A stretch of 64,000 nt of DNA from positions 1,860,001 through 1,924,000 of the forward strand of contig NZ_CP021251.1 in NCBI RefSeq assembly GCF_002155265.1, in the 5' to 3' direction. The stretch comes from Corynebacterium pseudotuberculosis. Lineage in GTDB: Bacteria > Actinomycetota > Actinomycetes > Mycobacteriales > Mycobacteriaceae. Below the pieces are notes generated by a model. It had not been told where the DNA came from. It worked only from the letters and a program-made list of their open reading frames with translations, and did no database searches. The translations under genes and the position numbers were made by a program. This document shows, piece by piece, positions 1 to 8,268 of the stretch (its first letter is position 1; the number at the start of each line of letters is the position of its first letter).

Positions 1-908
1 GTGAGTGCTGTGGTTGTATCAGCTCCTACTGCGCTCATCACACGTTCACGGAGGTTGGTACCAAATTCCAGCTCATCAAATTTTTCCGCCACGCCTGCTA
101 CCTGAACAGGTTTAAGTCCCAGCTGATCCGGAGAATACGGCAACTCTAAATCTTTGATCATCTCAGTCAGCGTTCGGTTCATCCGAACCTGTTCTAAACG
201 CTCGCGTAAACTCGTGCCGGCTTTGCCTTTGACTTCATCAGCACGCTCCAACAGCTCATCAAGACTGCCGTACTCCACAATCCATTTGGTTGCCGTTTTA
301 GGCCCCACACCTGGAATGTTGGGAAGGTTATCTGAAGGGTCGCCTCGCAATGCCGCAAAGTCCGGATATTGCGCAGGTGTAAGACCATATTTTTCTTCCA
401 CGGCTTCAGGAGTAAAGCGATGTAAAACCGAGACCCCGCGCATAGGATAAAGAACCGTCGTGGTTGCATTGACAAGTTGGAATGAGTCACGATCCCCGGT
501 CACGATGAGAGTCTCAAACCCCAGTGGCTGCGCCGCAGTTGCCAGGGTAGCAATTACATCATCTGCCTCGTAGTTCTCTTTTTCCAGGGTAGTAATTCCC
601 AAAACCTCAAGGACGTCCTTAATGAGCCCAACTTGTCCTTTGAACTCGGGAGGTGTGGCTTCACGCTGAGCCTTATAATCGGGGAACATATCCGTGCGAA
701 ATGTCTTCCGGCCGACGTCAAAGGCCACCGCCACGTGAGACGGCTTCTCCTCATTCAAAAGGGAAGAAAGCATCGATAAAAATCCATAGACAGCGTTGGT
801 CGCTTGCCCACCCGATGTGGAAAAGTTTTCGGCCGGCAGCGCATAAAACGCACGGAACGCCATCGAGTGGCCGTCGATAAGCATTAAACGATTGCTAGTT
901 GAAGTCAC
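1..908 (-). CDS. polA: DNA polymerase I, N-terminal 5'-3' exonuclease part (runs off left edge)
   Basis: Replication and repair enzyme; the part in the window is the 5'-3' exonuclease domain that removes RNA primers and flaps. About 302 codons are visible on the minus strand and the frame stays open to base 1, so the 3' end (expected polymerase domain) lies outside. Visible signatures are DGHSMAFRAF near the start, an acidic YEADDVIATLA segment, VTGDRDSFQLV, and the helix-3-turn-helix NLPNIPGVGPKTATKW, in the family order. The start is taken as GTG at 908; an ATG eight codons further in is possible. No strong ribosome site precedes it. A stand-alone exonuclease of about 310 residues cannot be excluded from the visible part alone, but the gene neighbourhood favours polA. 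Confidence 0.88.
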   Translation of the reverse strand, partial: MTSTSNRLMLIDGHSMAFRAFYALPAENFSTSGGQATNAVYGFLSMLSSLLNEEKPSHVAVAFDVGRKTFRTDMFPDYKAQREATPPEFKGQVGLIKDVLEVLGITTLEKENYEADDVIATLATAAQPLGFETLIVTGDRDSFQLVNATTTVLYPMRGVSVLHRFTPEAVEEKYGLTPAQYPDFAALRGDPSDNLPNIPGVGPKTATKWIVEYGSLDELLERADEVKGKAGTSLRERLEQVRMNRTLTEMIKDLELPYSPDQLGLKPVQVAGVAEKFDELEFGTNLRERVMSAVGADTTTAL

Positions 909-1047
909 ACGGTTAGTCTAGTTATTTTTTGATTCGCTCACCTCTCCATGCCCATCGAGTGCAGATTATGCGAAAAACACGAACTTTCCCCCATCTACGA
1001 GCGGATTAGTCTTTTCACGGCCCCGTCCGCTAATATTTTTCCACAGC

Positions 1048-1124
1048 GCCCCTGTATCCCAATTGGCAGAGGAAACGGATTCAAAACCCGTGCAGTGTGA
1101 GTTCGAGTCTCACCAGGGGCACCA
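1048..1124 (+). tRNA. tRNA-Leu (anticodon CAA), short variable arm
   Basis: A cloverleaf folds directly: acceptor stem 1048-1054 pairs with 1114-1120, the T stem is 1097-1101 with 1109-1113 around TTCGAGT, and CCA is encoded at 1122-1124. The anticodon loop 1080-1086 reads TTCAAAA, giving CAA (leucine). The anticodon stem has one A-C mismatch at its base. The variable region is only five bases (1092-1096), not the long arm normal for tRNA-Leu. A terminator follows directly. Anticodon assignment is firm; amino acid identity is less so because of the unusual arm. Confidence 0.85.
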
Positions 1125-1132
1125 TATAGCAG

Positions 1133-1170
1133 CGTCATTTACCGGCATCACACTGGTAAATGACGTTTTT
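1133..1170 (+). terminator. Intrinsic terminator after tRNA-Leu
   Basis: An 11-bp perfect stem, CGTCATTTACC (1133-1143) with GGTAAATGACG (1155-1165), is followed by TTTTT. It lies nine bases after the tRNA CCA end. The rest of the gap to base 1341 holds only a short GTGGCC/GGCCAC hairpin just before the next gene. Confidence 0.85.
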
Positions 1171-1341
1171 GCATTCACAGACACCCAAAAAACACGAGCT
1201 TAACCGTCTCAGATAGACAAATAAGTTTGTGAGCCATCAGGACTTTCTTTACAAAACCGTCTAAGGTGTCAAGCTGTACATTTTTATTTAACAATTACAG
1301 TGGCCTCCTTCCCGTAACGGCCACCTAGAAGAAAGCGGTTC

Positions 1342-2283
1342 ATGGCAGCCACACCTCAAGCGACTACCAGGTCCTCATCCTTCTCCGGTTCCATTTTGCA
1401 TCTCATCGCAGGCGGACTTATTGGCCTTGCAGAGATGGTTCCCGGTGTCTCCGGCGGCACCGTTGCGCTCGTCGTAGGCATTTATGAGCGAGCTATTCAC
1501 AACGGTCACGCCTTACTCCATTTAGTTCGGACCTTGATTACTAACCCAGCTCAGCTCAAGGAAGCAGCGCGACGCGTGGAATGGGTATTCCTCGCCTGCG
1601 TCGGTTTTGGCATGGTCGCCACAGTTCTTTTGCTTTCTTCTGTGATGCATAATTTTGTGGAAAATCATGGGCAATCCGCCCGCGCCCTCTTCCTAGGCAT
1701 GGTGGCCGTCTCCATCACCGTGCCTTTGCTTATGATTTCCCGGAAGGACTATTCACAAAAGCGCGTGTCCATTATCGCGGCTTTTATTATCGCAGCAATT
1801 CTTACCTTTATCGGCACCGGCTTTACCTCAGAGGAGAAAACTGATCCGTCTTTGATCGTAATCTTTTTCGCCGCAGCTATAGCCGTATGCGCCCTAGTTC
1901 TCCCCGGCATTTCTGGCTCTTTCATCCTCTTGTCCTTAGGGCTATACGCCCCCGTAATTGGAGCCGTGAGCGATCGTAATCTCACAGTAATGGCCGTATT
2001 TGCGCTTGGTGCACTCACCGGGATCGCGTGCTTTATCAAGGTTTTGGATTATCTAATTACCACTCACCGAACAATCACACTAGCCACCATGGCAGGTTTA
2101 ATGTTTGGGTCATTACGAGCCCTCTGGCCATGGCAGGACGGCTCCGGGTCGCCCATGGCTCCTTCCGGAAGCATCGGCATAACGATTCTTTTGATCCTTG
2201 TTGGCGGCGGCATCGTGGCAACAATTATGTTGGTAGAGCGTCGTTTTAATACCAAGTCCAAGATGCAAGAAGAAAAGGCTTAG
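1342..2283 (+). CDS. DUF368 domain-containing membrane protein
   Basis: A 313-residue polytopic membrane protein of the DUF368 family. Signatures are the N-terminal GLAEMVPGVSGGTVALVVG segment and an internal related VLPGISGSFILLSLGLY segment near residue 190. This two-fold PGxSG repeat is what the family shows. Roughly eight to ten hydrophobic segments are visible. Members of this family have been linked to undecaprenyl-phosphate recycling across the membrane; applying that here is inference from the family. The start ATG follows a weak AGAAAGCGG ribosome site. It stands alone between the tRNA terminator and a separately promoted ABC importer. Confidence 0.85.
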   Translation: MAATPQATTRSSSFSGSILHLIAGGLIGLAEMVPGVSGGTVALVVGIYERAIHNGHALLHLVRTLITNPAQLKEAARRVEWVFLACVGFGMVATVLLLSSVMHNFVENHGQSARALFLGMVAVSITVPLLMISRKDYSQKRVSIIAAFIIAAILTFIGTGFTSEEKTDPSLIVIFFAAAIAVCALVLPGISGSFILLSLGLYAPVIGAVSDRNLTVMAVFALGALTGIACFIKVLDYLITTHRTITLATMAGLMFGSLRALWPWQDGSGSPMAPSGSIGITILLILVGGGIVATIMLVERRFNTKSKMQEEKA

Positions 2284-2438
2284 CCTCAGAGTTCGCTACT
2301 AAGACTTCTCTTCTCTAATCCGCCATGCGCGGAACTACAAAGCCATGGATTCAGCACCCCTCTTGCACAAGATATTGCAAGATGCGTCATTTTCCATGGC
2401 TTTTAGCCTGTCGATTAAACATAATATGTAGGAAGCTG

Positions 2439-2444
2439 TATTAT
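2439..2444 (+). promoter_or_regulatory. -10 box of a leaderless promoter for the amino acid ABC importer
   Basis: TATTAT lies seven bases before the ATG at 2452, which puts the likely transcription start at the start codon. No ribosome site is present at the normal distance. The -35 region (about 2415-2421) is AT-rich and weak. Confidence 0.55.
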
Positions 2445-2451
2445 TTGCTCC

Positions 2452-3348
2452 ATGAAATCCCGCACCCGTGTTTTGGCTTTGTGTACTGCGATTACGCTTG
2501 CCTTCTCGCTCAGCGCGTGCGTGACCAATGAGGAACAAGGTCACCCCGACGGCTGGGAAGAAGTCTCGCCCCCTGCAGTACCCGAAATTGCCGCCCTCGT
2601 TCCTCAACCATTAGCGGAAAAAGGCACACTGGTAGCAAGTGCCAATCCACCATTCGCACCATTTGAATTCAAAAATTCTCATCATGAGATCATCGGAATG
2701 GAAATGGATCTTATGCGCGCAGCCTCATCAGTGATGGGGCTGAAATATCAGCCGATCGAGCAGGATTTCTCACTCATCCTCCCTTCACTCAGTGCTGGAA
2801 CCATCGACGTAGGCGCCTCTGGTTTTACGGATAATGAGGAGCGACGTAAAAATTATGACTTTGTTGATTTCCTTTATGCGGGAGTTCAGTGGGGGCAACA
2901 AGTCGGTTCATCTGTAGATCCGAATAACGCATGCGGTTTGTCCATCGCAGTGCAACGCACAACGGTTGCAGATACAGATATTGTGCGGCCGCTGAGCGAC
3001 GATTGCGTAGCACAAGGCAAAAAGCCCATCGAGTTACTTGCATACGAAACCAGCGACCAAGCCGCAACCGCGCTTGTCCTTGGTCGTGCCGATGCCTTCG
3101 TGGCAGATTCTCCAGTGCTGGCATGGGCGATTTCCCGGGCCGAAGGAAAACTAGAAACAGTCGGGTCCATCAGCGATGCCGCTCCTTATGGCTTTGCCGT
3201 CCCTAAAAAATCGCAACTCGGCGTAGCACTAGCTGCTGCGATGCAACACCTCATCAAAACTGGTGACTACCAAAGAATCCTCAAAATGTGGGGAATTAAT
3301 GAGGGCCTTGTTAGCTCAGCGATGATCAATGAAGTACCCGTCACTTAA
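2452..3348 (+). CDS. Amino acid ABC transporter, substrate-binding lipoprotein
   Basis: A 298-residue extracellular solute-binding protein of family 3, which captures a polar amino acid and hands it to the permease. A signal peptide ends in a lipobox LSAC with the lipidated Cys at residue 23. The mature part contains the typical NPPFAPFEF opening, EMDLMRAASSVMGL, and a TIDVGASGFTDNEERRKNYDF segment split by a short run. It is first in a three-gene plus-strand cluster with permease and ATPase, as in other corynebacteria. The exact substrate cannot be read from sequence. Start chosen at the ATG just after the leaderless -10 box. Confidence 0.9.
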   Translation: MKSRTRVLALCTAITLAFSLSACVTNEEQGHPDGWEEVSPPAVPEIAALVPQPLAEKGTLVASANPPFAPFEFKNSHHEIIGMEMDLMRAASSVMGLKYQPIEQDFSLILPSLSAGTIDVGASGFTDNEERRKNYDFVDFLYAGVQWGQQVGSSVDPNNACGLSIAVQRTTVADTDIVRPLSDDCVAQGKKPIELLAYETSDQAATALVLGRADAFVADSPVLAWAISRAEGKLETVGSISDAAPYGFAVPKKSQLGVALAAAMQHLIKTGDYQRILKMWGINEGLVSSAMINEVPVT

Positions 3349-3395
3349 TAGGCGCGCCTCTAGTGACCATCATCCCTAAAATATAAGGAAACTAC

Positions 3396-4352
3396 ATGAC
3401 TTCCCCACAACCGAAACCTATCCAAGCAAAACCACTACGTCATCCCGGTCGCTGGGTTGCTGCCATTCTTATTCTTTTGGTATTTCTCTGGTTCATCATC
3501 AGTGCAGCAACCAATAAAGCGTATGGGTGGGACACCTACATTCAGTATCTCTTTGATACTCGAATCGCTTTAGCCGCAGGACATACTCTGGCTATCACTA
3601 TCTTGTCCATGATATTGGGCGTTGTTTTAGGTTGCGCTGTGGCTGTCATGCGCATGTCTCCTAATCCGGTCTTACGCATTGTCTCGTGGTTCTATCTTTG
3701 GATTTTCCGCGGAACCCCGGTGTACGTTCAGCTTGTTTTCTGGGGTCTTCTCGGCTCGTTATATCAAACGATCAACCTTGGTTTTACAGAGATATCTTTG
3801 GAAAAAGCCCTTTCCAATATGTTCCTCCTTGCTGTTTTAGGCTTGGGACTCAACGAGGCCGCATATATGGCAGAGATCGTCCGTTCCGGACTTCAGGCTG
3901 TTCCCGAGGGACAGACTGAAGCTTCCAAGGCCTTGGGTATGAGCTGGTGGATGACGATTCGTCGCACTGTACTCCCCCAAGCAATGCGCATTATTGTCCC
4001 GCCTACCGGCAACGAGTTTATTTCTTTGCTCAAGACCACGTCTTTGGTCGTAGCAATTCCTTACACTGCGGAGCTTTACGGCCGTGCCACCGATATCGCT
4101 GCCGCACTGTTTGATCCTGTACCGCTACTTTTAGTAGCTGCGACATGGTATTTGGTCATTACCTCGCTGTTAATGATTGCTCAAAGCTACCTGGAAAAGT
4201 ACTTTGATCGAGGCGCAACGCGTGAGCTAACGGCCCGCCAGCTTGCAGCTCTTGCCGACGCAGAAGGAACCCTCCCCAAAAATGTCAATATCGTCGCCGA
4301 GCCACCCACGCGGTCTCATCGACACCCACGTAACCCGCAGAAAGGCGCTTGA
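3396..4352 (+). CDS. Amino acid ABC transporter, permease
   Basis: A 318-residue inner-membrane permease of the HisM/GlnP class. An N-terminal membrane segment (about residues 20-42) precedes the transport domain. The EAA loop, [21 protein letters not shown], contacts the ATPase and ends in the usual Pro-Gln. [14 protein letters not shown] is the other family hallmark. The cytoplasmic tail of about 35 residues is Pro- and His-rich. The ribosome site TAAGGAA stands before the ATG. The stop codon lies two bases before the ATPase start, so the two are translationally coupled. Confidence 0.92.
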   Translation: MTSPQPKPIQAKPLRHPGRWVAAILILLVFLWFIISAATNKAYGWDTYIQYLFDTRIALAAGHTLAITILSMILGVVLGCAVAVMRMSPNPVLRIVSWFYLWIFRGTPVYVQLVFWGLLGSLYQTINLGFTEISLEKALSNMFLLAVLGLGLNEAAYMAEIVRSGLQAVPEGQTEASKALGMSWWMTIRRTVLPQAMRIIVPPTGNEFISLLKTTSLVVAIPYTAELYGRATDIAAALFDPVPLLLVAATWYLVITSLLMIAQSYLEKYFDRGATRELTARQLAALADAEGTLPKNVNIVAEPPTRSHRHPRNPQKGA

Positions 4353-4354
4353 TA

Positions 4355-5122
4355 ATGACTGATAATCTCATGATTAGTGCGCAACAATTGTGCAAGAACT
4401 TCGGCCAGATTCAAGTTCTCAAGGGCATCGATCTTGAAGTTCCTAAAGGATCTGTAACCTGCCTCATTGGCCCTTCGGGCTCTGGTAAATCCACGCTTTT
4501 GCGGTGCGTTAATCACCTAGAAAAAATCAACGCTGGCCGCTTATACGTGGATGGTGAATTGATTGGTTATAAAGAGCGTGATGGGATTCTCTATGAGATT
4601 TCTGAGAAAGAAGCCGCTCGTCAACGCGCTGATATCGGCATGGTCTTCCAGGGATTCAACTTATTCCCGCACAGAACTGCAATCGAAAACATCATAGAAG
4701 CCCCCGTACATGTAAAAGGTGTCGCGGAGTCCGAGGCACGAGCAAAAGGCATGGAGCTACTCGCGCAAGTCGGTTTGCAGCATAAGGCAGATGCTTATCC
4801 AGCTCAGCTTTCAGGCGGCCAACAACAGCGTGTAGCTATCGCGCGTGCAGTAGCCATGGAGCCCAAGCTCATGCTTTTCGACGAGCCCACCTCCGCCCTC
4901 GACCCAGAGTTGGTAGGGGAAGTTCTACGGGTAATGCGAGATCTCGCTGAAGGCGGAATGACCATGTTGGTGGTCACCCATGAGATGGGTTTTGCGCGTG
5001 AGGTTGCAGATACTGTCGCTTTCATGGATGGAGGCGTGATCGTTGAGATTGGTGACGCTCGTCAGGTTATTGATAACCCCCAACACGAACGCACCAAGAT
5101 GTTCCTATCCAATCTGCTTTAA
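4355..5122 (+). CDS. Amino acid ABC transporter, ATP-binding protein
   Basis: A 255-residue ATPase of the GlnQ/HisP type that powers the importer. Walker [10 protein letters not shown] is at residues 39-47, the signature LSGGQQQR at about 152-159, and Walker [13 protein letters not shown] follows. The family D-loop and switch His ([12 protein letters not shown]) are present. Start chosen at ATG 4355 because GAAAGG lies at a good distance; a TTG two codons earlier overlaps the permease stop. A strong terminator follows the stop. Confidence 0.93.
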   Translation: MTDNLMISAQQLCKNFGQIQVLKGIDLEVPKGSVTCLIGPSGSGKSTLLRCVNHLEKINAGRLYVDGELIGYKERDGILYEISEKEAARQRADIGMVFQGFNLFPHRTAIENIIEAPVHVKGVAESEARAKGMELLAQVGLQHKADAYPAQLSGGQQQRVAIARAVAMEPKLMLFDEPTSALDPELVGEVLRVMRDLAEGGMTMLVVTHEMGFAREVADTVAFMDGGVIVEIGDARQVIDNPQHERTKMFLSNLL

Positions 5123-5139
5123 AGCATTGTAATTTTTTC

Positions 5140-5173
5140 CCGAGACTCCGCGCCCGCAGAGTCTCGGTTTTTT
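5140..5173 (+). terminator. Intrinsic terminator of the amino acid importer operon
   Basis: A perfect 9-bp stem CCGAGACTC (5140-5148) and GAGTCTCGG (5159-5167), then TTTTTT. It lies between this operon and the convergent phzF-like gene. Confidence 0.9.
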
Positions 5174-5174
5174 G

Positions 5175-5993
5175 CTAAATACGTACAGTTCCGCTGACGG
5201 TAAGTGAGCAATACCCGCCTACCCAGAGGGCGTCGGCACGCTGCGAGATAAAAAGCCTTCCTGCTCGTCCAAGTGCACTCCCCTGCCGCACCGAGTAAGA
5301 GACAGGAACTCTCTCCTCATCAATAAGCCATTGTGCGAGTCCCGCGTTCAGACTCCCGGTGACCGGATCCTCTCCTATGGATGGATTGAAAGCACGCACT
5401 TCCATAGCATCCTCATCGCTAGCGTCTAAGAGGCTAACAACACCAAGCTTGAGCCCGCCCATCAGTTCATAATTAGGCTTGATATCTCCCACTTCGACCG
5501 CGTCATTAAGTAAAACACCGATCCACCCCGTCCCGTTGTCGACTCGTTGAATTTTTAGGATGTGATCACAATCGATACCCAAGGCCTGCGGAATTTTCTG
5601 GATGTGCGCTGGGGAAAGTGGCGAGCTATCAAGCAAAGCAGGTGCCTGAAAAGACAATAATTCTTTATTCAGTTGTATCGGGATTAGTCCCGCAGAGCAT
5701 TCCTGGACAATATGAGTTCCCTGCATCGCTCCGCCAGCGGCAAGCCACGCGGCGGCAGAGCCCAATGTGGGGTGTCCGGCAAAGGGAAACTCTTGGGTGG
5801 GGCTAAAAATTCTGAGGCGATAATCTGCTTTGGTAGTGGTCGGTTTAAGAAGAAAGGTCGTCTCCGATAAGTTCGTCCATGCAGCAAAGCTCTGCATCTG
5901 GTGTTGAGACAGCTGATCGGCGTCATGAACTACAGCAACAGGATTACCGCTTAACGGTCCGGTGGAGAAAACATCGACGTAGGAAATACGCAT
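5175..5993 (-). CDS. PhzF family isomerase/epimerase-like protein
   Basis: A 272-residue protein of the PhzF (DapF-like fold) family. The opening YVDVFSTGPLSGNPVAVV and the FPFAGHPTLGSAAAW segment are family hallmarks. The catalytic Glu position is retained in NLSETTFLL, and DPVTGSLNAGLAQWL fits the C-terminal half. True PhzF acts in phenazine synthesis; there are no other phenazine genes here, so it is more likely one of the many PhzF relatives of unknown substrate. It is convergent with the amino acid importer and sits just downstream of a TSUP permease on the same strand. Confidence 0.85.
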   Translation of the reverse strand: MRISYVDVFSTGPLSGNPVAVVHDADQLSQHQMQSFAAWTNLSETTFLLKPTTTKADYRLRIFSPTQEFPFAGHPTLGSAAAWLAAGGAMQGTHIVQECSAGLIPIQLNKELLSFQAPALLDSSPLSPAHIQKIPQALGIDCDHILKIQRVDNGTGWIGVLLNDAVEVGDIKPNYELMGGLKLGVVSLLDASDEDAMEVRAFNPSIGEDPVTGSLNAGLAQWLIDEERVPVSYSVRQGSALGRAGRLFISQRADALWVGGYCSLTVSGTVRI

Positions 5994-6016
5994 GTATCAA
6001 ATATATGGTCTTCAGC

Positions 6017-6760
6017 TCAGAAGAGCCCGACCAAGCCCCGGACAAGCACCATAATCCCTCCTAGCGTTGCCACGCTCAGAGAAATCTTTCTTGCCGTAGG
6101 ACGAGGGATTTTTTGAGAAGCTCTCGCACCAATAGAAATTCCGGTGATCATTCCGAATATTCCAAAGAACCATACCCAGGAAGACACCGACGCCACCGTT
6201 CCCGCACCTGACACTATTTTTACTGTCAACGAAACCAAACCGGAGACGATGAAGATCGGCTGTAGGGTCGCTGCGAAAGGTACTTGTGACCACCTGGATA
6301 CCTGCGCATATACGGTAATAGCAGGTCCTGCGATACCAGCAAGGGTATTCATAAAACCCGCGATAACACCTGTTATTACGGCAGGAATTTTTCCTTGAGC
6401 ATGAGGAATACGCTGAACGCCAAAAGTCACTATTGCTAGTGCACTCAGCAGCAAGGATCCCACCACAACCTGCAGCGTTGCTCCTGATACAACTGTAATA
6501 AGCCAGGCACCAGGAATCGCCCCAAGTACAACTACGGGAGCAATAAGGAAAAACTTTTGCCAGTCAACATTCTTACGCACGATCACCGTGGTCATAGTCG
6601 CGTTTATAGCTGCTAGGAGGTTAACAACCAGTATTCCTTCCACCGGCCCCATGGCCACGCTAAGAATCGAGCCAGCGACTAACCCAAGCCCCATACCTGA
6701 GACCCGCTGCAATAACGATCCGACAGATACGATCGCAAAGACTAACAGCGCGAGACTCAT
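6017..6760 (-). CDS. TSUP family (TauE/SafE-like) membrane permease
   Basis: A 247-residue membrane protein with about eight hydrophobic segments and the two-fold TSUP pattern. Glycine-rich repeats such as VSGMGLGLVAGSI and GVIAGFMNTLAGIAGPAITVY support the family. TSUP proteins export sulfite, sulfoacetate or related organic anions; the substrate is not readable here. The start ATG has a clear GGAGCAGT ribosome site. The gene ends 23 bases before the PhzF-like gene starts, so the pair is probably co-transcribed. Confidence 0.85.
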   Translation of the reverse strand: MSLALLVFAIVSVGSLLQRVSGMGLGLVAGSILSVAMGPVEGILVVNLLAAINATMTTVIVRKNVDWQKFFLIAPVVVLGAIPGAWLITVVSGATLQVVVGSLLLSALAIVTFGVQRIPHAQGKIPAVITGVIAGFMNTLAGIAGPAITVYAQVSRWSQVPFAATLQPIFIVSGLVSLTVKIVSGAGTVASVSSWVWFFGIFGMITGISIGARASQKIPRPTARKISLSVATLGGIMVLVRGLVGLF

Positions 6761-6858
6761 ACTGCTCCTAGCATCAAAAGGTCTGAGTGTGACTCAACCT
6801 ACCAGAATCACACCCGGATCTTGATACGCTTTCTATCTTGCTGGGCCGTCTTATGTGC

Positions 6859-7347
6859 TTAACCGAGTTTTTGTTTCATTGCTACGGAAACTGCGGATGG
6901 AAGCATGTCGTCAACATTTCCACCGTATTTAACAACTTCTTTGCATAAGGTCGAGGATATATAACCATAAGCCGGATCAGTCATTAGGAATGCCGTATCA
7001 ATCCCGGACAGCTTTCTATTCATCTGCGCCATCGGAAGCTCATACTCATAGTCAAGCGCCGTGCGTAGACCTTTTACCAAGACACTCACGCCATGAGCGT
7101 TTGTGTAATCAACTAAAAGTCCCGCCCAATGGTCTACGGAGACATTTTCCAGCCCTCCAGCTTCGGCTACCGCTGCCCGAATCAGATCTTTGCGCTCTTC
7201 AACGCTAAACATGCCGGAGGGCTTATTGGGATTAGCGGTAACCAGTACCGTCACACGGTCATACATCTCGGCAGCACGGCCAATAATATCGATATGCCCT
7301 TTTGTCACAGGATCGAAGGAACCGGGGCAAACGGCGTGTATGGACAT
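6859..7347 (-). CDS. coaD: Phosphopantetheine adenylyltransferase
   Basis: Transfers AMP to 4'-phosphopantetheine, the penultimate step of coenzyme A synthesis. 162 residues, the usual family length. The nucleotide-binding PGSFDPVTKGHIDI (HxGH type) opens the protein, and the C-terminal ISSTLCKEV motif is present. ATG 7347 is preferred because AAGGATG stands at a good distance; the upstream TTG is an artefact of the open frame. It lies just downstream of rsmD on the same strand, a common bacterial pair. Confidence 0.95.
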   Translation of the reverse strand: MSIHAVCPGSFDPVTKGHIDIIGRAAEMYDRVTVLVTANPNKPSGMFSVEERKDLIRAAVAEAGGLENVSVDHWAGLLVDYTNAHGVSVLVKGLRTALDYEYELPMAQMNRKLSGIDTAFLMTDPAYGYISSTLCKEVVKYGGNVDDMLPSAVSVAMKQKLG

Positions 7348-7395
7348 CAAACATCCTTATTTATGAAGGGTAACGTGCAAAAGTACTGCGCTAGG

Positions 7396-7974
7396 TTATT
7401 CTGCTGCAAGCTCTTGATGAAACACCGCCATGTCCATGCGTGCGATTCCAAAAGTCCGTTTTTTCAACTTCTGGGTAGTGGGAACAAAACACGAGGGCCA
7501 TGCGGTCTCTGGTGATTCGCGGTGGCGCTCTACGACAACCGCTGCGCCGTCGACAAGCGTAGGGATCAAAGCTATAAGCATCTCTGCTATGTCTGAATCA
7601 GGTAGGTCGTAGGGAGGATCAGCCAGCACCATATCAAAGTATTCTTTGGGAGCACTCGCCACATATGTGGAAGCCTTCATCTCTGCGACAGTAACATTAG
7701 GATGCCCAACAACCTGCATATTATGGCGAATAATCTGCACAGCTTTAGGGTTGTTTTCTACCAGTACTACTTCATCCGCGCCCCGGCTTGCAGCCTCTAG
7801 ACCCAGTGCCCCGGATCCTGCAAAAAGATCCAACACACGTGAACCAACAAAACCAAAGCGCACCTGCAGTGAAGAAAAAAGCCCTTCGCGGGCGCGATCC
7901 GACGTAGGCCGTGTCCCGTGTTCAGGAACTTTAATTGTGCGTCCTCGCGCTTCACCAGAAATAATCCGAGTCAT
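7396..7974 (-). CDS. rsmD: 16S rRNA (guanine966-N2)-methyltransferase
   Basis: Methylates G966 of 16S rRNA in the small ribosomal subunit. 192 residues. The SAM-binding LDLFAGSGALGLEAASRGA region and the catalytic DPPYDLPD (NPPY type) motif are visible, as is the N-terminal RIISGEARGR signature. Its ATG directly abuts the stop of the upstream biotinyl-carrier gene with no intergenic base, so translation is probably coupled. Confidence 0.94.
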   Translation of the reverse strand: MTRIISGEARGRTIKVPEHGTRPTSDRAREGLFSSLQVRFGFVGSRVLDLFAGSGALGLEAASRGADEVVLVENNPKAVQIIRHNMQVVGHPNVTVAEMKASTYVASAPKEYFDMVLADPPYDLPDSDIAEMLIALIPTLVDGAAVVVERHRESPETAWPSCFVPTTQKLKKRTFGIARMDMAVFHQELAAE

Positions 7975-8199
7975 TTATGCCTTCTCCACGATAAGTAGCA
8001 CGTCTCCGCCCATGACATCATCAAAATTGTCTTTACCCAAAGTGGCTACGATGCCTGGTCCCGGCGCGATGATGGGCGCCTCAAGCTTGATAGCTTCGAC
8101 TGATGCTAGCTCTTGACCGGTTTCGACAGTATCGCCACGTCCCACTTTGTAATGGACGATGCCGGCGAAGGGGGCACAGATTTTCATACTTTTAACCAT
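7975..8199 (-). CDS. Single-domain biotin/lipoyl carrier protein
   Basis: A 74-residue protein that is one complete biotinyl/lipoyl domain and nothing else. PFAGIV opens the barrel, VEAIKLEAPI holds the candidate modified Lys, and GDVLLIVE ends it. Carriers normally have the biotinylated Lys in an AMKM context; here the flanking residues are Ile and Leu. The domain would be a carrier for a carboxylase or act as a stand-alone acceptor. No carboxylase subunit is in the window. It is located between recG and rsmD and abuts rsmD. Family call is good, cofactor and partner are unknown. Confidence 0.8.
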   Translation of the reverse strand: MVKSMKICAPFAGIVHYKVGRGDTVETGQELASVEAIKLEAPIIAPGPGIVATLGKDNFDDVMGGDVLLIVEKA

Positions 8200-8268
8200 A
8201 GCGTACGGCTTGTGAGCTTTTTGAGTTTAGGAGGCTCAAAGCAAGGGCTCTGTAGTGCAGTGATCTAT

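Noticed and set aside
5175..5993. A phenazine biosynthesis cluster suggested by the PhzF-like gene
   Set aside because: No other phz genes lie nearby; PhzF relatives are widespread with other roles.
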